Source: a virus
DNA length: 44,342 bases
Reading direction: 5' to 3' (one strand)
IMG/VR virus record: IMGVR_UViG_3300028558_000042
Location: 1 to 44,342 of that record
Position numbers and translations under genes: made by a program. Shown piece by piece: positions 32,776 through 40,677 of this stretch. The number at the start of each line of letters is the position of its first letter. Positions within the stretch are counted from its first letter, which is position 1. The notes beneath the pieces are model-generated. The model saw nothing but the letters and a program-made list of their open reading frames with translations. It searched no databases and had not been told where the DNA came from.

Positions 32776-34595
32776 TGACGAAGGCGCCCGTGGTGGCCAC
32801 GACCCTGCAGCTCGGCCCGGGCTGCGAGTTGCCGCTGGAAGCGATCACGGAGACGATCGCCATCCTCGGTATTCGCGGCTCAGGCAAGACGAATTCGGCC
32901 GTCGTGCTCGCCGAGGAGCTGCGCTATCACGACCAGCAGGTTGTCGTGATCGACCCGACCGACGTCTGGTGGGGGCTCCGCTCGTCGGCCGACGGCACGG
33001 CCTCCGGCTATCCGGTGGTGGTCCTCGGCGGCAAGCACGGCGACGTGCCGCTCGCGGCGACCGATGGGAAGGTGATCGCGGATTTCGTGGTGGATCGTCG
33101 CGCGTCCGTCGTGCTCTCGACCCGGCACTTCGAAAGCCAGGCGGACGCGCGGCGGTTCGTCACGGACTTCGCCGCCCGGCTCTACTATAGGAAAGGCCAG
33201 CAGGAATCGCCGACGCCGATCATGATCATCATCGACGAGGCGAGCCTGTTCGTGCCGCAGCGGGTGATGGGCGAGGAAGCGAAGTGCGTGGGCGCCATCC
33301 AGAAGCTCGTGCGGCAGGGGCGGTCCTCCGGCATCGGCGTCACGCTCATCGACCAGCGGCCGGCGTCGGTGAACAAGGACGTGCTCTCGATGCTCGAGCT
33401 GCTCATCTGCCACCGCACGACGGGCCCGCAGGATCGGAAGGCGCTGACCGCCTGGGTCGAGCAGCACGACACCGGCTCGCATGGGAAGGAGTTCCTCGCG
33501 CAGCTCGCCGGCCTGCCGCGCGGGACCGCATGGTTCTGGTCGCCCGGCTGGCTCGACCTGTTCCGGAGCGTCGCCGTCCGCGCGCGCCGCACGTTCGACA
33601 GCTCGCGCACGCCGAAGGCCGGCGAGCGCGCCGTCGCGATGCCGGCCGCGGTAACGCCGGTCGACGTCGAGGCGCTGCGCACGCAGCTCGCGCAGACGAT
33701 CGCGGCGGCCGAGGCGGACGATCCGAAGAAGCTGCGCGCGCGGATTCAGGAGCTCGGCCGGGAGCTCGTCGCCGCCAAGCGCGCGGCGCCGGCGATCGCC
33801 GACGCCCTCGATGCCGAACGATTCAAGCTGGCTCGTGCCGATGGCGGGAAGGAGGCCATCGACTCCGCACTGGCCGCCATCCGTCTTGAGATCGCGGTCT
33901 TCCAGAAGAACGTCGTCATCGAGCTCGAGGGGCTGCGGGAAAAAATGTCCGCCGCGAATAAAATGCCGGACGGCATATCGAACGCAGTCCCGGCGCCGAC
34001 GCGTCGCGAGATCGAGATCCGCCGGCCGCCGAGCGAGTCGGCGCGCGCGGTGCTGACGTCAGCGGCTCGCGCCGCCATCCTGCCCGCGCTCACGGGCCCC
34101 GAGCAGAAGATCCTCGATGCGCTCGCCTGGCTCGCCTCGATCGGCGTCGACGAGCCCGAGCAGGCCGCGGTCGCGTTCGTGGCCGGCTACACGGTCGGCG
34201 GCGGGTCGTACAACAACACGCGGTCGAAGCTCAAGGTCGCGGGGCTCATCGAGTACGCCGGCGATCGCATGCGGCTCACGACGGAAGGCGCGCTTCTCGC
34301 GAACCAGCCCGCCGGCGATGTCTCCGGTGCAGCGCTGCGCCAGCGCGTTTTCGATAAGCTGCCCGGACCGGAATCGAAGATCTACTCGGTCCTCATCGAC
34401 CGGTGGCCGCACGCGGTCCCGCAGGACGAGCTCGCGCAGCTGGCGGGCTACTCCGCTGGCGGCGGGGCGTTCAATAACCCGCGAAGCCGGCTCCGCACGC
34501 TCGGCCTGATCGACTATCCGCGGGCCGGCTTCTGCCGAGCACGCGACATCCTGTTCCCCGACGACAGCCACATCCCGAAGCGGAGCGTCGCATGA
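32775..34595 (+). CDS. HerA/FtsK-like ATPase with tandem winged-helix repeats
   Basis: A 606-residue protein. The ATPase domain has Walker A GIRGSGKT (32-39), Walker B IMIIIDEA (149-156) and IDQRP (192-196), the set seen in HerA/DUF87-type DNA-translocating ATPases. A coiled-coil linker follows (about 290-420). The C-terminus carries two similar winged-helix repeats, at about 435-525 and 530-600, each with a G-Y-x-x-GGG-x-[YF]-NN-x-RS-x-L core. No classical replicative helicase was recognised in this phage, so it may act as the DNA motor for replication, repair or segregation. It overlaps the excisionase gene. Confidence 0.82.
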   Translation: MTKAPVVATTLQLGPGCELPLEAITETIAILGIRGSGKTNSAVVLAEELRYHDQQVVVIDPTDVWWGLRSSADGTASGYPVVVLGGKHGDVPLAATDGKVIADFVVDRRASVVLSTRHFESQADARRFVTDFAARLYYRKGQQESPTPIMIIIDEASLFVPQRVMGEEAKCVGAIQKLVRQGRSSGIGVTLIDQRPASVNKDVLSMLELLICHRTTGPQDRKALTAWVEQHDTGSHGKEFLAQLAGLPRGTAWFWSPGWLDLFRSVAVRARRTFDSSRTPKAGERAVAMPAAVTPVDVEALRTQLAQTIAAAEADDPKKLRARIQELGRELVAAKRAAPAIADALDAERFKLARADGGKEAIDSALAAIRLEIAVFQKNVVIELEGLREKMSAANKMPDGISNAVPAPTRREIEIRRPPSESARAVLTSAARAAILPALTGPEQKILDALAWLASIGVDEPEQAAVAFVAGYTVGGGSYNNTRSKLKVAGLIEYAGDRMRLTTEGALLANQPAGDVSGAALRQRVFDKLPGPESKIYSVLIDRWPHAVPQDELAQLAGYSAGGGAFNNPRSRLRTLGLIDYPRAGFCRARDILFPDDSHIPKRSVA

Positions 34596-34852
34596 CCGCG
34601 ATCGCCCATCAACCCCGCGCCATGGACTCTCTCACGCGCCCACGCTGGCCGCGCGGCCTCACGCAGAAGGAGGCCGCCGAGTACTGTGGCGTCTCCGCCT
34701 CCTGGTTCCGCGAGAACGTCCACGTCGAAGCGAAGCCGGTGGGCATGCCCAAGCCAGGCGAGAAGCCGGTGCTGCGCTACCGCATCGAGGATCTCGACGC
34801 CTGGCTCGACGACTGCGCCGCGCTGCGTGGTGCACCGCGGAGGAGCTCATGA
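34592..34852 (+). CDS. Excisionase / HTH (MerR/AlpA-type) protein
   Basis: An 86-residue protein. Residues about 22-50 form a winged HTH (GLTQKEAAEYCGVSASWFRE), and the RYRIEDLDAWLDD ending is the usual form of Xis/AlpA proteins. It overlaps both its neighbours by four bases, directly upstream of the integrase, where recombination directionality factors usually lie. It would bend DNA at attP and favour excision. Confidence 0.82.
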   Translation: MTAIAHQPRAMDSLTRPRWPRGLTQKEAAEYCGVSASWFRENVHVEAKPVGMPKPGEKPVLRYRIEDLDAWLDDCAALRGAPRRSS

Positions 34853-36045
34853 TGGCCTACGTCCCGAAAGGGCGCACGATTCTGCGCGTGGAAGTGCCGC
34901 GCCTCGAGGCGCGCGCGATCGCCTGTTCGACGGGCACGCGCGACCGGCACCTGGCGGCGAAGATGGAGCGGATGATCGCCGAGCTGGGCCCGCGCGAAGC
35001 GCAGGCGTGGGACATCCTCGGCGCGGTGACGAGCCGTCGGATCTCGCTCCCGACGCTCTGGCGTTGGTGGGTCGAGGACGGCCGCGACTTGCGGAAGATC
35101 CGCGCGCGGCTCGACGACGTCGATCTGGCGACGCACTTCGATGCGTGGGAGAAGGACGTCACCATCAACGCCAGCGCCGGCCATGCCGCGCGGTACCGCG
35201 CCGAGGTCGAGACGCTCGCCGAGGACGGCATGCTGCCGCGCTCGGCGCTCACGACCGCGCGGCTTAAGACGTGGCTTGCGAGCCGGACGGTGGGGCAGGG
35301 GGACGCGGCGCGACCGGCGAAGAGCGGCACGCTCCGCCACTACTACAACGCGGCGACGTCGTTCTTCCAGTACTGCCGCGCGATCGGCGTGCTGACGCAT
35401 GACCCGCTCGAGTCGATCGACGCGCCCTCTGCCGGCGCGCCGCGCGATCGCCATCTCGAGACGGCCGAGGCGTTGGCCTTGGTGGAGCATCTCGCCGAGC
35501 CGTTCAAGAGCCTCACCGCGCTCCTGGCCGGCGCCGGCGCTGAAGTCTCGCCGGCGCTCACCGTTCGCGTCGCGGATGTCGACGTCGAGAACCGCGAGAT
35601 CCGCATCCGCGGCACGAAGACGCAGCGGAAGGGCGGCTGGCGCGATCGCGTCTGTCGCGTCGCCACGTGGGCGTGGCCGTTCCTCGAGGCGCGGCTCGCC
35701 GGCCGGAAGCCGAAGGAACTGCTCTGGCCGGACATTGCCGATCGCTGGGCGGTCGCCGATGCGACGAAGGACGCCTGCGACGCGCTCGAGATCCGCGACT
35801 ACACGCCGCGCGATCATCGGCACACCTACGCGGTGCGCGCCATCAAGGCCGGCACGCCGGTGGAGATCGTCGCGCGCCAGCTCGGCCACAAGGACGGCGT
35901 GCTCTGCCTCAAGGTGTACGGGCGCTACGTGCCGAAGCAGGAGGAGCGCGACAAGTGGGAGAAGGCCGCCGCGGCGATGGATGAGGCGGCGAAGGAGCGA
36001 GAGCAGCAGTCGGACCCAGCGAGCGGTAGGTCCAGCGGTAGGTAA
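34849..36045 (+). CDS. Tyrosine integrase with unusual active site
   Basis: A 398-residue site-specific recombinase. The C-terminal catalytic domain has Lys257 in GTKTQRK, Arg324 in RDHRHTY, His347 in QLGHKD and the nucleophile Tyr357 in LKVYGRY. The first catalytic arginine, normally in GxRxSE, aligns to Glu232 (GAEVSPAL), and the His of HxxR aligns to Arg321. The alignment is by eye. The core-binding region is about 95-190. Attachment sites lie directly downstream, and the last codons contain two arm-type repeats. Identity as an integrase is secure; the altered active site is unusual. Confidence 0.9.
   Translation: MMAYVPKGRTILRVEVPRLEARAIACSTGTRDRHLAAKMERMIAELGPREAQAWDILGAVTSRRISLPTLWRWWVEDGRDLRKIRARLDDVDLATHFDAWEKDVTINASAGHAARYRAEVETLAEDGMLPRSALTTARLKTWLASRTVGQGDAARPAKSGTLRHYYNAATSFFQYCRAIGVLTHDPLESIDAPSAGAPRDRHLETAEALALVEHLAEPFKSLTALLAGAGAEVSPALTVRVADVDVENREIRIRGTKTQRKGGWRDRVCRVATWAWPFLEARLAGRKPKELLWPDIADRWAVADATKDACDALEIRDYTPRDHRHTYAVRAIKAGTPVEIVARQLGHKDGVLCLKVYGRYVPKQEERDKWEKAAAAMDEAAKEREQQSDPASGRSSGR
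36022..36043 (+). repeat. Two arm-type integrase sites, left of attP core
   Basis: AGCGGTAGGT at 36022-36031 and 36034-36043, a 12-bp period, overlapping the integrase stop. The same motif with the same spacing recurs right of the core at 36231 and 36243. Paired arm sites on both sides of a tRNA-matching core are typical of lambda-type integration. Confidence 0.78.
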
Positions 36046-36129
36046 GACGGTCGAAAGCCACGGCGCAGGGTGGCGCGCGGTGGCGCACTTTCACGGGAGA
36101 CGCGGAAATGCTCAGAGGGGCGATTGCTT

Positions 36130-36171
36130 CTCATAATGACGGGGTCGCGGGTTCGAGTCCCGCCCCTGCTA
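36130..36171 (+). other. attP core identical in form to 3' part of elongator tRNA-Met(CAU)
   Basis: The 42 bases give an anticodon loop (CTCATAA), the 3' side of an anticodon stem (TGACG), a five-base variable loop, a T arm (GCGGG-TTCGAGT-CCCGC), the 3' acceptor strand (CCCTGCT) and discriminator A. The 5' half of a tRNA is absent: bases just upstream (GCTT) do not pair with TGACG. It closely resembles E. coli elongator tRNA-Met. The phage would regenerate the host tRNA 3' end on integrating. The host's own tRNA should have the missing half. Confidence 0.88.
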
Positions 36172-36230
36172 CTTGTAAGACCGTCGCGCCGCAACGACTT
36201 GCGAGCGGTGCGCACGAAGGGGCCACAGGC

Positions 36231-36252
36231 AGCGGTAGGTCTGGCGGTAGGC
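36231..36252 (+). repeat. Two arm-type integrase sites, right of attP core
   Basis: AGCGGTAGGT at 36231-36240 and the variant GGCGGTAGGC at 36243-36252, again 12 bp apart. They lie about 59 bp from the core end; the left pair lies about 86 bp from its start. Each pair would bind integrase N-terminal domains. Confidence 0.75.
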
Positions 36253-36286
36253 AGACCAGCCGACTGACGGCCCGGACGGTGGCGCC

Positions 36287-36538
36287 ATGACCGCCGCCGA
36301 GATTGCCGAGCTGCGCCGCGATGCGGACCGCTGGCGCGCGCTCCGTCCCTTCCTTGTCGTCGAAGTGGACGGCGACAGCGAAGGCTCGTGGGTCGACCTG
36401 CATCTCCTCGACTCGAACACGGGCGCCGAGTTCATCGAACTGAGTCCGGCCGCCGGGCGCGATACGCCCGAGCGATTCGTCGATGCCCTGATCGAACATC
36501 CGGACGCGCGCGTCGGATACAGCGTGACGCCGCTATGA
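36287..36538 (+). CDS. Small hypothetical protein downstream of attP
   Basis: An 83-residue acidic alpha/beta protein (EIAELRRDADRWRALRPF, then VVEVDGDSEGSWVDLHLLD) with no known family. It overlaps the ASCH gene by four bases. It is the first gene after attP, so in a prophage it lies near one end. Confidence 0.6.
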   Translation: MTAAEIAELRRDADRWRALRPFLVVEVDGDSEGSWVDLHLLDSNTGAEFIELSPAAGRDTPERFVDALIEHPDARVGYSVTPL

Positions 36539-36912
36539 AGGCGCTCTCGATCAAGCAGCCGTGGGCATGGCTCATCGTCAACGGCTTCAAGGACGTCGAG
36601 AACCGCACCTGGTCGACGCCTTTCCGCGGCGAGTTCCTGATCCACGCCGGCAAAGAAGCCGATCGCGACGCCTACAACTACCTCCGGCGCATTCACCCGG
36701 AGATCCCGATGCCGCTGTGGCACGCGCTGCAGGTCGGCGGGATTGTCGGCCGCGCACGGCTCATCAACTGCGTCGACTGGTCGCCGAGCCAGTGGTTCGA
36801 AGGCCCGTTCGGCTTCATCCTCTCCGACGCGCGGCCGGTGCCGTTCCGGTACCTCAAGGGCCGGCTCGGGTTCTTCGAGGTCGTCGACGCTGCGCCCGCG
36901 GTGGCGCCGTGA
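36535..36912 (+). CDS. ASCH-domain protein
   Basis: A 125-residue protein of the ASCH fold, an RNA-binding relative of PUA. It starts MKALSIKQPWAWLIVNG with FKDVENRTW, the classic early motif, then FRGEFLIHAGKE, GGIVGRARL, and ends GPFGFILSDARPV. Small ASCH proteins have been linked to RNA binding or N4-acetylcytidine hydrolysis. It may act on host or phage RNA or on modified nucleosides. Activity is not assigned. Confidence 0.85.
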   Translation: MKALSIKQPWAWLIVNGFKDVENRTWSTPFRGEFLIHAGKEADRDAYNYLRRIHPEIPMPLWHALQVGGIVGRARLINCVDWSPSQWFEGPFGFILSDARPVPFRYLKGRLGFFEVVDAAPAVAP

Positions 36913-37199
36913 ACGACTCCGTGAACCGCATCCTCGCCGCCGGCGCCAAGGCCTCCGCGCCGGCGGCGGAGCCATTCGTCCGCGGCCGCCTCTACCAACT
37001 CCGCGACGACAACAACGAGCACACGCTGCGGATCATCGTCGAGGAGGACGGTGACGTCCACCTCGCGATCGACAGCGGCGAGGCCGTGGAGTTCTGCACA
37101 CGCGCCGGCGGGGGCCGCCATTTCGAGGTCACGAATGCCGCGCGCGCACTCGCCGCGGCCGTCGCGGTCGCACTCGGCGAGGACCCCGACCATGACTGA
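36909..37199 (+). CDS. Early hypothetical protein
   Basis: A 96-residue protein with a beta-rich middle (GRLYQLRDDNNEHTLRIIV, EDGDVHLAIDSGEAVEF) and an Ala-rich C-terminal helix. GTG start overlaps the ASCH stop. No family recognised. Confidence 0.6.
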   Translation: MNDSVNRILAAGAKASAPAAEPFVRGRLYQLRDDNNEHTLRIIVEEDGDVHLAIDSGEAVEFCTRAGGGRHFEVTNAARALAAAVAVALGEDPDHD

Positions 37200-37386
37200 C
37201 CGCGAGTTCCAGCTCCTCACCGGCTTTGCCGTCGGTGCGTTCGTGAGCCTGCCCGTCGGCTGGTCGCTCGGCCGCTTGGTCTACGCGGCGCAGCTCAAGC
37301 TCGGCGACTGGCTTGCCATCCGACGCGCCACGCGGGCCGCGCGCGCCGGCCGCGCCGCGCTCACCCCACCGAAATCCCATGTCTGA
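37192..37386 (+). CDS. Small membrane protein
   Basis: A 64-residue protein with one hydrophobic helix (LLTGFAVGAFVSLPVGWSLG) and a basic Arg/Ala C-terminus (AIRRATRAARAGRAAL), predicting the C-terminus inside. It overlaps both neighbours by eight bases. Function unknown. Confidence 0.5.
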   Translation: MTDREFQLLTGFAVGAFVSLPVGWSLGRLVYAAQLKLGDWLAIRRATRAARAGRAALTPPKSHV

Positions 37387-37639
37387 CACTCTCCCTTCTC
37401 CGGAGGCGCACGTGCACGTGGTGGCCACTTCCGCTCGCGCGATCGTCGTGATCGCACTGCTCTTCGCCGTCGCCAGCTGCGGCGCCACGCGCCTGCTCAA
37501 GGCGCATCCAGCCGCGGGGAACGTCCTCGCCTGGCTCGCGATCATCGCCGGCTGGGTCGGCCTGAACGCGACACCGCACTATGAGCCCCGCGGCTGGCAG
37601 GTCGCGCGCCAGCTCCGGATGTGGGAGAAGATCGCATGA
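37379..37639 (+). CDS. Small membrane protein with possible lipobox
   Basis: An 86-residue protein with hydrophobic segments IVVIALLFAVASC and VLAWLAIIAGWVGLNA. VASC at about residues 31-34 resembles a lipobox but lies far from the N-terminus. It overlaps the ParB-like start by four bases. Function unknown. Confidence 0.5.
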   Translation: MSDTLPSPEAHVHVVATSARAIVVIALLFAVASCGATRLLKAHPAAGNVLAWLAIIAGWVGLNATPHYEPRGWQVARQLRMWEKIA

Positions 37640-39441
37640 CCACCCACGCCGCAGAGACCATGAAGGGCCAGGAGGAGGAATACCGCGTCGTCGCGCTCCG
37701 CGACGTGTACGAGACGACGAAGAACCCGCGTCGCCACTTCGACAAACAGGAGATGGCGGATCTCACCGCCTCGATCGCACAGAAGGGGCAACTCACGGCA
37801 GGCATCGGCCGTCCCGATGCGAAGGGACGCATCGAGCTCGCCGCGGGCGCGCGCCGTCGCCGCGCCATCGAGGCACTCGGCCTCGCCTCGATGAAGGTGA
37901 TCGTGCGGCCGATGAGCGACCAGGAGTTCCTCGACGTCATCATCATCGAAAACGGCCAGCGCGCGGATATCCATCCGCTCGAGCAGGCTGAGGGCTTCAA
38001 GCGCCTCCTCACCGAGTCGCGCTACGACGTCCCCACGATCGCGGAGCGATGCGGCCGCTCCGAGCAGCACGTCTACGACCGCCTGCAGCTGCTCAAGCTG
38101 GTGCCGATCGCGCAGGATCTCTTCCTCGAGCGGCGCTTCGAGCTCGCGCATGCCGTCCTCCTCTCGCGGCTTCCGCGCGAGGTCCAGGCCGAGCTCGTGC
38201 ACATCGAGGATGACGGCTACGCCCATGGCGAACTCTGGAGCCGCGAGTCGGTCAGCGACCTCTTCGCTGCTGACGAGCACGATCAGCAGCGGCTCAAGCC
38301 GATCAGTCCTCGTGAGCTGGAGTCGTGGATCAACCGGCACGTCCGCTTCTCGATCGACGATGAGACAGTGCCTCAGCTCTTCCCGGCGACGGTCGAGGCA
38401 TTCGCGAAGGCGGAGGCGGCCGCACAGAAGGTCATTCCGATCACGTACAGCCACCAGCTGCACGACGACGCGAAGGACGGCAAAGTGCGCACGTATGGTG
38501 CGCAGTCGTGGACGCGCGCCGACGGACTCGAGGAGTCGGTCACGTGCGATCGCTCCGTGCTGGGCTACGTCGCGGCCGGCCCGCGACGCGGCGAAGCGTT
38601 CCTGATCTGCGTCGACAAGAAGAAGTGCGAGGTTCACTACGGCGCCGAGATCAAGGAAGCCAAGCGGAAGGAGAAGGTGCGCGCCCAGGCGGCCGCCGGC
38701 GACGAGGGTGCGAAGGCGAAGGTCGAGAAGGAGGACAAGAGCGCCGCGCTCAAGGCGAAGAAGGAGGAGCAGGCCAAGGCGGTGCGTATGCGGGCCGCGG
38801 GTCCGCTCCTCGATGCAGTGAAGTCCACGATCGCCAAGCTCTCGGACAAAGCGCTGGTCGCGTGGGCATGGGCGCGCGTGCGTGACGGCGAGCTCTGGCG
38901 CCATTGGGACTCTCCGCTCGCGAAGCAGAAGACGCCGCCGAAGAACTCCACGGAGTTGCTGCGGACGATCTGCCTCGACGGCCTGCTAGACAACCACGAG
39001 AACGTGAGCGCCGGCGTCGAGCGCTCATTCGATGCGCTCCTCGACGACGCCGAAAGCATCGGCGTCGACACGGCGAAGATCCTCAAGGCGGCGGCGAAGG
39101 ATCCGGCGGCCGCGAAGGTGCCCGTCAAGGCGCCGAAGCAGAACAAGACCGCGAGCAAGAACAAAACGGCGGTGAAATCCCGGCCGCGCACGGTCTTCAT
39201 GGCGCCGATGCAGCCGAGCCCTGAGCTCGCCGCGATCGTGGGCTCCGCGCCACTCCCGAAGACGGAGGTCATCAAGAAGCTCTGGGCACACGTGAAGAAG
39301 CACGGCCTCCAGAACAAGAAGAACAAGCGGCTGCTGAATCTCGACGCGCCGATGCAAGCCGTGTTCGGCGCGAAGCCGGTGATCAGCATGTTCGACCTCG
39401 CGAAGGGGATGACGAAACACCTGTCGCCGGCGACGCCATGA
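37636..39441 (+). CDS. ParB-like protein fused to C-terminal SWIB domain
   Basis: A 601-residue protein. The N-terminus is a ParB/Srx nucleotide-binding domain: NPRRHF (30-35), GARRRRA (71-77), ENGQRADIHPLEQA (105-118), then an HTH (TIAERCGRSEQHVYDRL, about 134-150). A middle Cys-containing part (SVTCDRSVLG, LICVDKKKCEVHYGAE) is followed by a Lys/Glu/Ala helix. The last about 80 residues are a SWIB/MDM2 domain: KTEVIKKLWAHVKKHGLQ, NKKNKRLLNLDAPMQAVFG and MFDLAKGMTKHL. No ParA lies nearby. Start ATG 37636 overlaps the previous stop. A DNA-bound platform for transcription or segregation is likely. Confidence 0.85.
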   Translation: MTTHAAETMKGQEEEYRVVALRDVYETTKNPRRHFDKQEMADLTASIAQKGQLTAGIGRPDAKGRIELAAGARRRRAIEALGLASMKVIVRPMSDQEFLDVIIIENGQRADIHPLEQAEGFKRLLTESRYDVPTIAERCGRSEQHVYDRLQLLKLVPIAQDLFLERRFELAHAVLLSRLPREVQAELVHIEDDGYAHGELWSRESVSDLFAADEHDQQRLKPISPRELESWINRHVRFSIDDETVPQLFPATVEAFAKAEAAAQKVIPITYSHQLHDDAKDGKVRTYGAQSWTRADGLEESVTCDRSVLGYVAAGPRRGEAFLICVDKKKCEVHYGAEIKEAKRKEKVRAQAAAGDEGAKAKVEKEDKSAALKAKKEEQAKAVRMRAAGPLLDAVKSTIAKLSDKALVAWAWARVRDGELWRHWDSPLAKQKTPPKNSTELLRTICLDGLLDNHENVSAGVERSFDALLDDAESIGVDTAKILKAAAKDPAAAKVPVKAPKQNKTASKNKTAVKSRPRTVFMAPMQPSPELAAIVGSAPLPKTEVIKKLWAHVKKHGLQNKKNKRLLNLDAPMQAVFGAKPVISMFDLAKGMTKHLSPATP

Positions 39442-39974
39442 GCGCGGCAACGAAGAGGAAGGTGCCGCGTCAGGCGCGCGGTGACGGCCAGACGCCGACG
39501 GCGCAGCTCGAGCCCCTCCGCTGCGCGGAGTGCGATCATGCGCTCGAGCTCGCCTGCCCGAATGGCCACGACGTGACGCGCTCGATCGCGCGCCTCTCGC
39601 CGGAAGAGGCCAAGCCCTACGTCGGCCGGCGGACGTTCTCCGACCGGGAGCCGGAGCCCAAGCGACGGGCGAGCGCTCCACCAACCACGCCCGTCGTGCC
39701 GCCGAAGCCCGCACCCGTTCCGCGTGTCGCGTCGTCGGCGGCCGCGGCGCCGGCGCGGAAGCTCCGCGGGCCGGCCCTGATCCTCGAGATCCTCGGCGCG
39801 CGCGGTGCGCTCACCACCAAAGAACTCTCCGCCGCGACCGGGGCGAAGCCCGGCGCCGTGCAGATGTCGCTCTCCGTGCTCAAGCGCGCCGGGCATCTCG
39901 TCATCACGCGGGACCCGCGTCACGTCGGACCCGCGTACACAAATCTCTACGCCGTCAGGAAGGACGAGATCTGA
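39438..39974 (+). CDS. Zinc-finger and winged-helix regulator
   Basis: A 178-residue protein. CAECDHALELACPNGHD at about 29-45 offers a zinc site. After a Pro/Arg linker, residues about 108-178 form a winged helix (LILEILGARGALTTKELSAA, GAVQMSLSVLKRAGHLVI), MarR/DprA-like. It is coupled to the ParB-SWIB gene by an ATGA overlap, so the two may act together. Probably an early DNA-binding regulator. Confidence 0.72.
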   Translation: MSAATKRKVPRQARGDGQTPTAQLEPLRCAECDHALELACPNGHDVTRSIARLSPEEAKPYVGRRTFSDREPEPKRRASAPPTTPVVPPKPAPVPRVASSAAAAPARKLRGPALILEILGARGALTTKELSAATGAKPGAVQMSLSVLKRAGHLVITRDPRHVGPAYTNLYAVRKDEI

Positions 39975-40450
39975 TGGCCGCACCGCGTTTCGCCGAGCAG
40001 CTCGATGCCTTCCGGCCGCCACCACCGTCGCCGGCGGCGATCGAGCGGCTGCATCCGCCCGCGTCGCCGGCCGACTACGCCGAGCTCGCCGCGTTCTCGC
40101 GCGACGGCATGGCGCTCAACGCGCTGGCGCAGCGCGTGGCGAACGCGATCCTCGACGCCCTCGGCTCGGTGACCGTCTGGGAGATCCGCGTCGTGATGGG
40201 GCACAAGCAGTGGCTCGCGAACGACGGCACGGAGACGCTCGACGGGCTCGGCCACGTCGGCGTCGACATGAAGCTCGTCGCCGTCGGGCGTGAGCGGCCG
40301 CCGGAGTGGGCGAAGGAGCTCCTCGAGAAGTCGCACGGCAACGTCAACACCATCTGGGTGCGCCCGAAGGACGTGGCCACCTACAACCCGCTGCGCCGGC
40401 ATCGCTCGCGCCAGGCGCCGGCTTCGCACTCGTCCAGGAACCGCACGTGA
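39974..40450 (+). CDS. Early hypothetical protein
   Basis: A 158-residue protein. The middle (LNALAQRVANAILDALGSVT, VWEIRVVMGHKQWLA) looks helical and the end is basic (YNPLRRHRSRQAPASHSS). It joins the flanking genes by TGATG and GTGA overlaps. No family recognised. Confidence 0.6.
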   Translation: MAAPRFAEQLDAFRPPPPSPAAIERLHPPASPADYAELAAFSRDGMALNALAQRVANAILDALGSVTVWEIRVVMGHKQWLANDGTETLDGLGHVGVDMKLVAVGRERPPEWAKELLEKSHGNVNTIWVRPKDVATYNPLRRHRSRQAPASHSSRNRT

Positions 40451-40677
40451 TCTTCATCAACCCCATCGGTCGCTCGCTCTTTCTGGAGAGCGCGACCTTG
40501 CACATCGCCGCGGCGCCGGTCTGCACTCGCTGCCGAGAGCCCATTTACTCGGGGCATGTCACCGCCGAGATCCACAATGCCGCCTGCTCTGTCAACGGCG
40601 AGCGCAGCTACGCAGCCGCGATTGCGCAGGGCCGGAAAGAAGCGGCGCAGCGGGCCGCACTCCGAGGCGCCGCCTGA
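40447..40677 (+). CDS. Small protein with CxxC motif
   Basis: A 76-residue protein. CTRC (about 26-29) and Cys47 in NAACSVN could bind zinc; the C-terminus is a helix (GRKEAAQRAALRGAA). GTG start overlaps the previous stop, and its own stop overlaps the next ATG. Function unknown. Confidence 0.55.
   Translation: MIFINPIGRSLFLESATLHIAAAPVCTRCREPIYSGHVTAEIHNAACSVNGERSYAAAIAQGRKEAAQRAALRGAA

Noticed and set aside
36130-36171. A phage-encoded tRNA gene
   Set aside because: Only the 3' part of a tRNA is present. The upstream bases do not form a D arm, acceptor 5' strand or matching anticodon stem, so it is an attachment core.
37636-39441. A ParAB partition system
   Set aside because: No ParA-type ATPase or centromere-like repeat cluster lies nearby, and the protein has an extra SWIB domain. 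I do not call plasmid-prophage partition.
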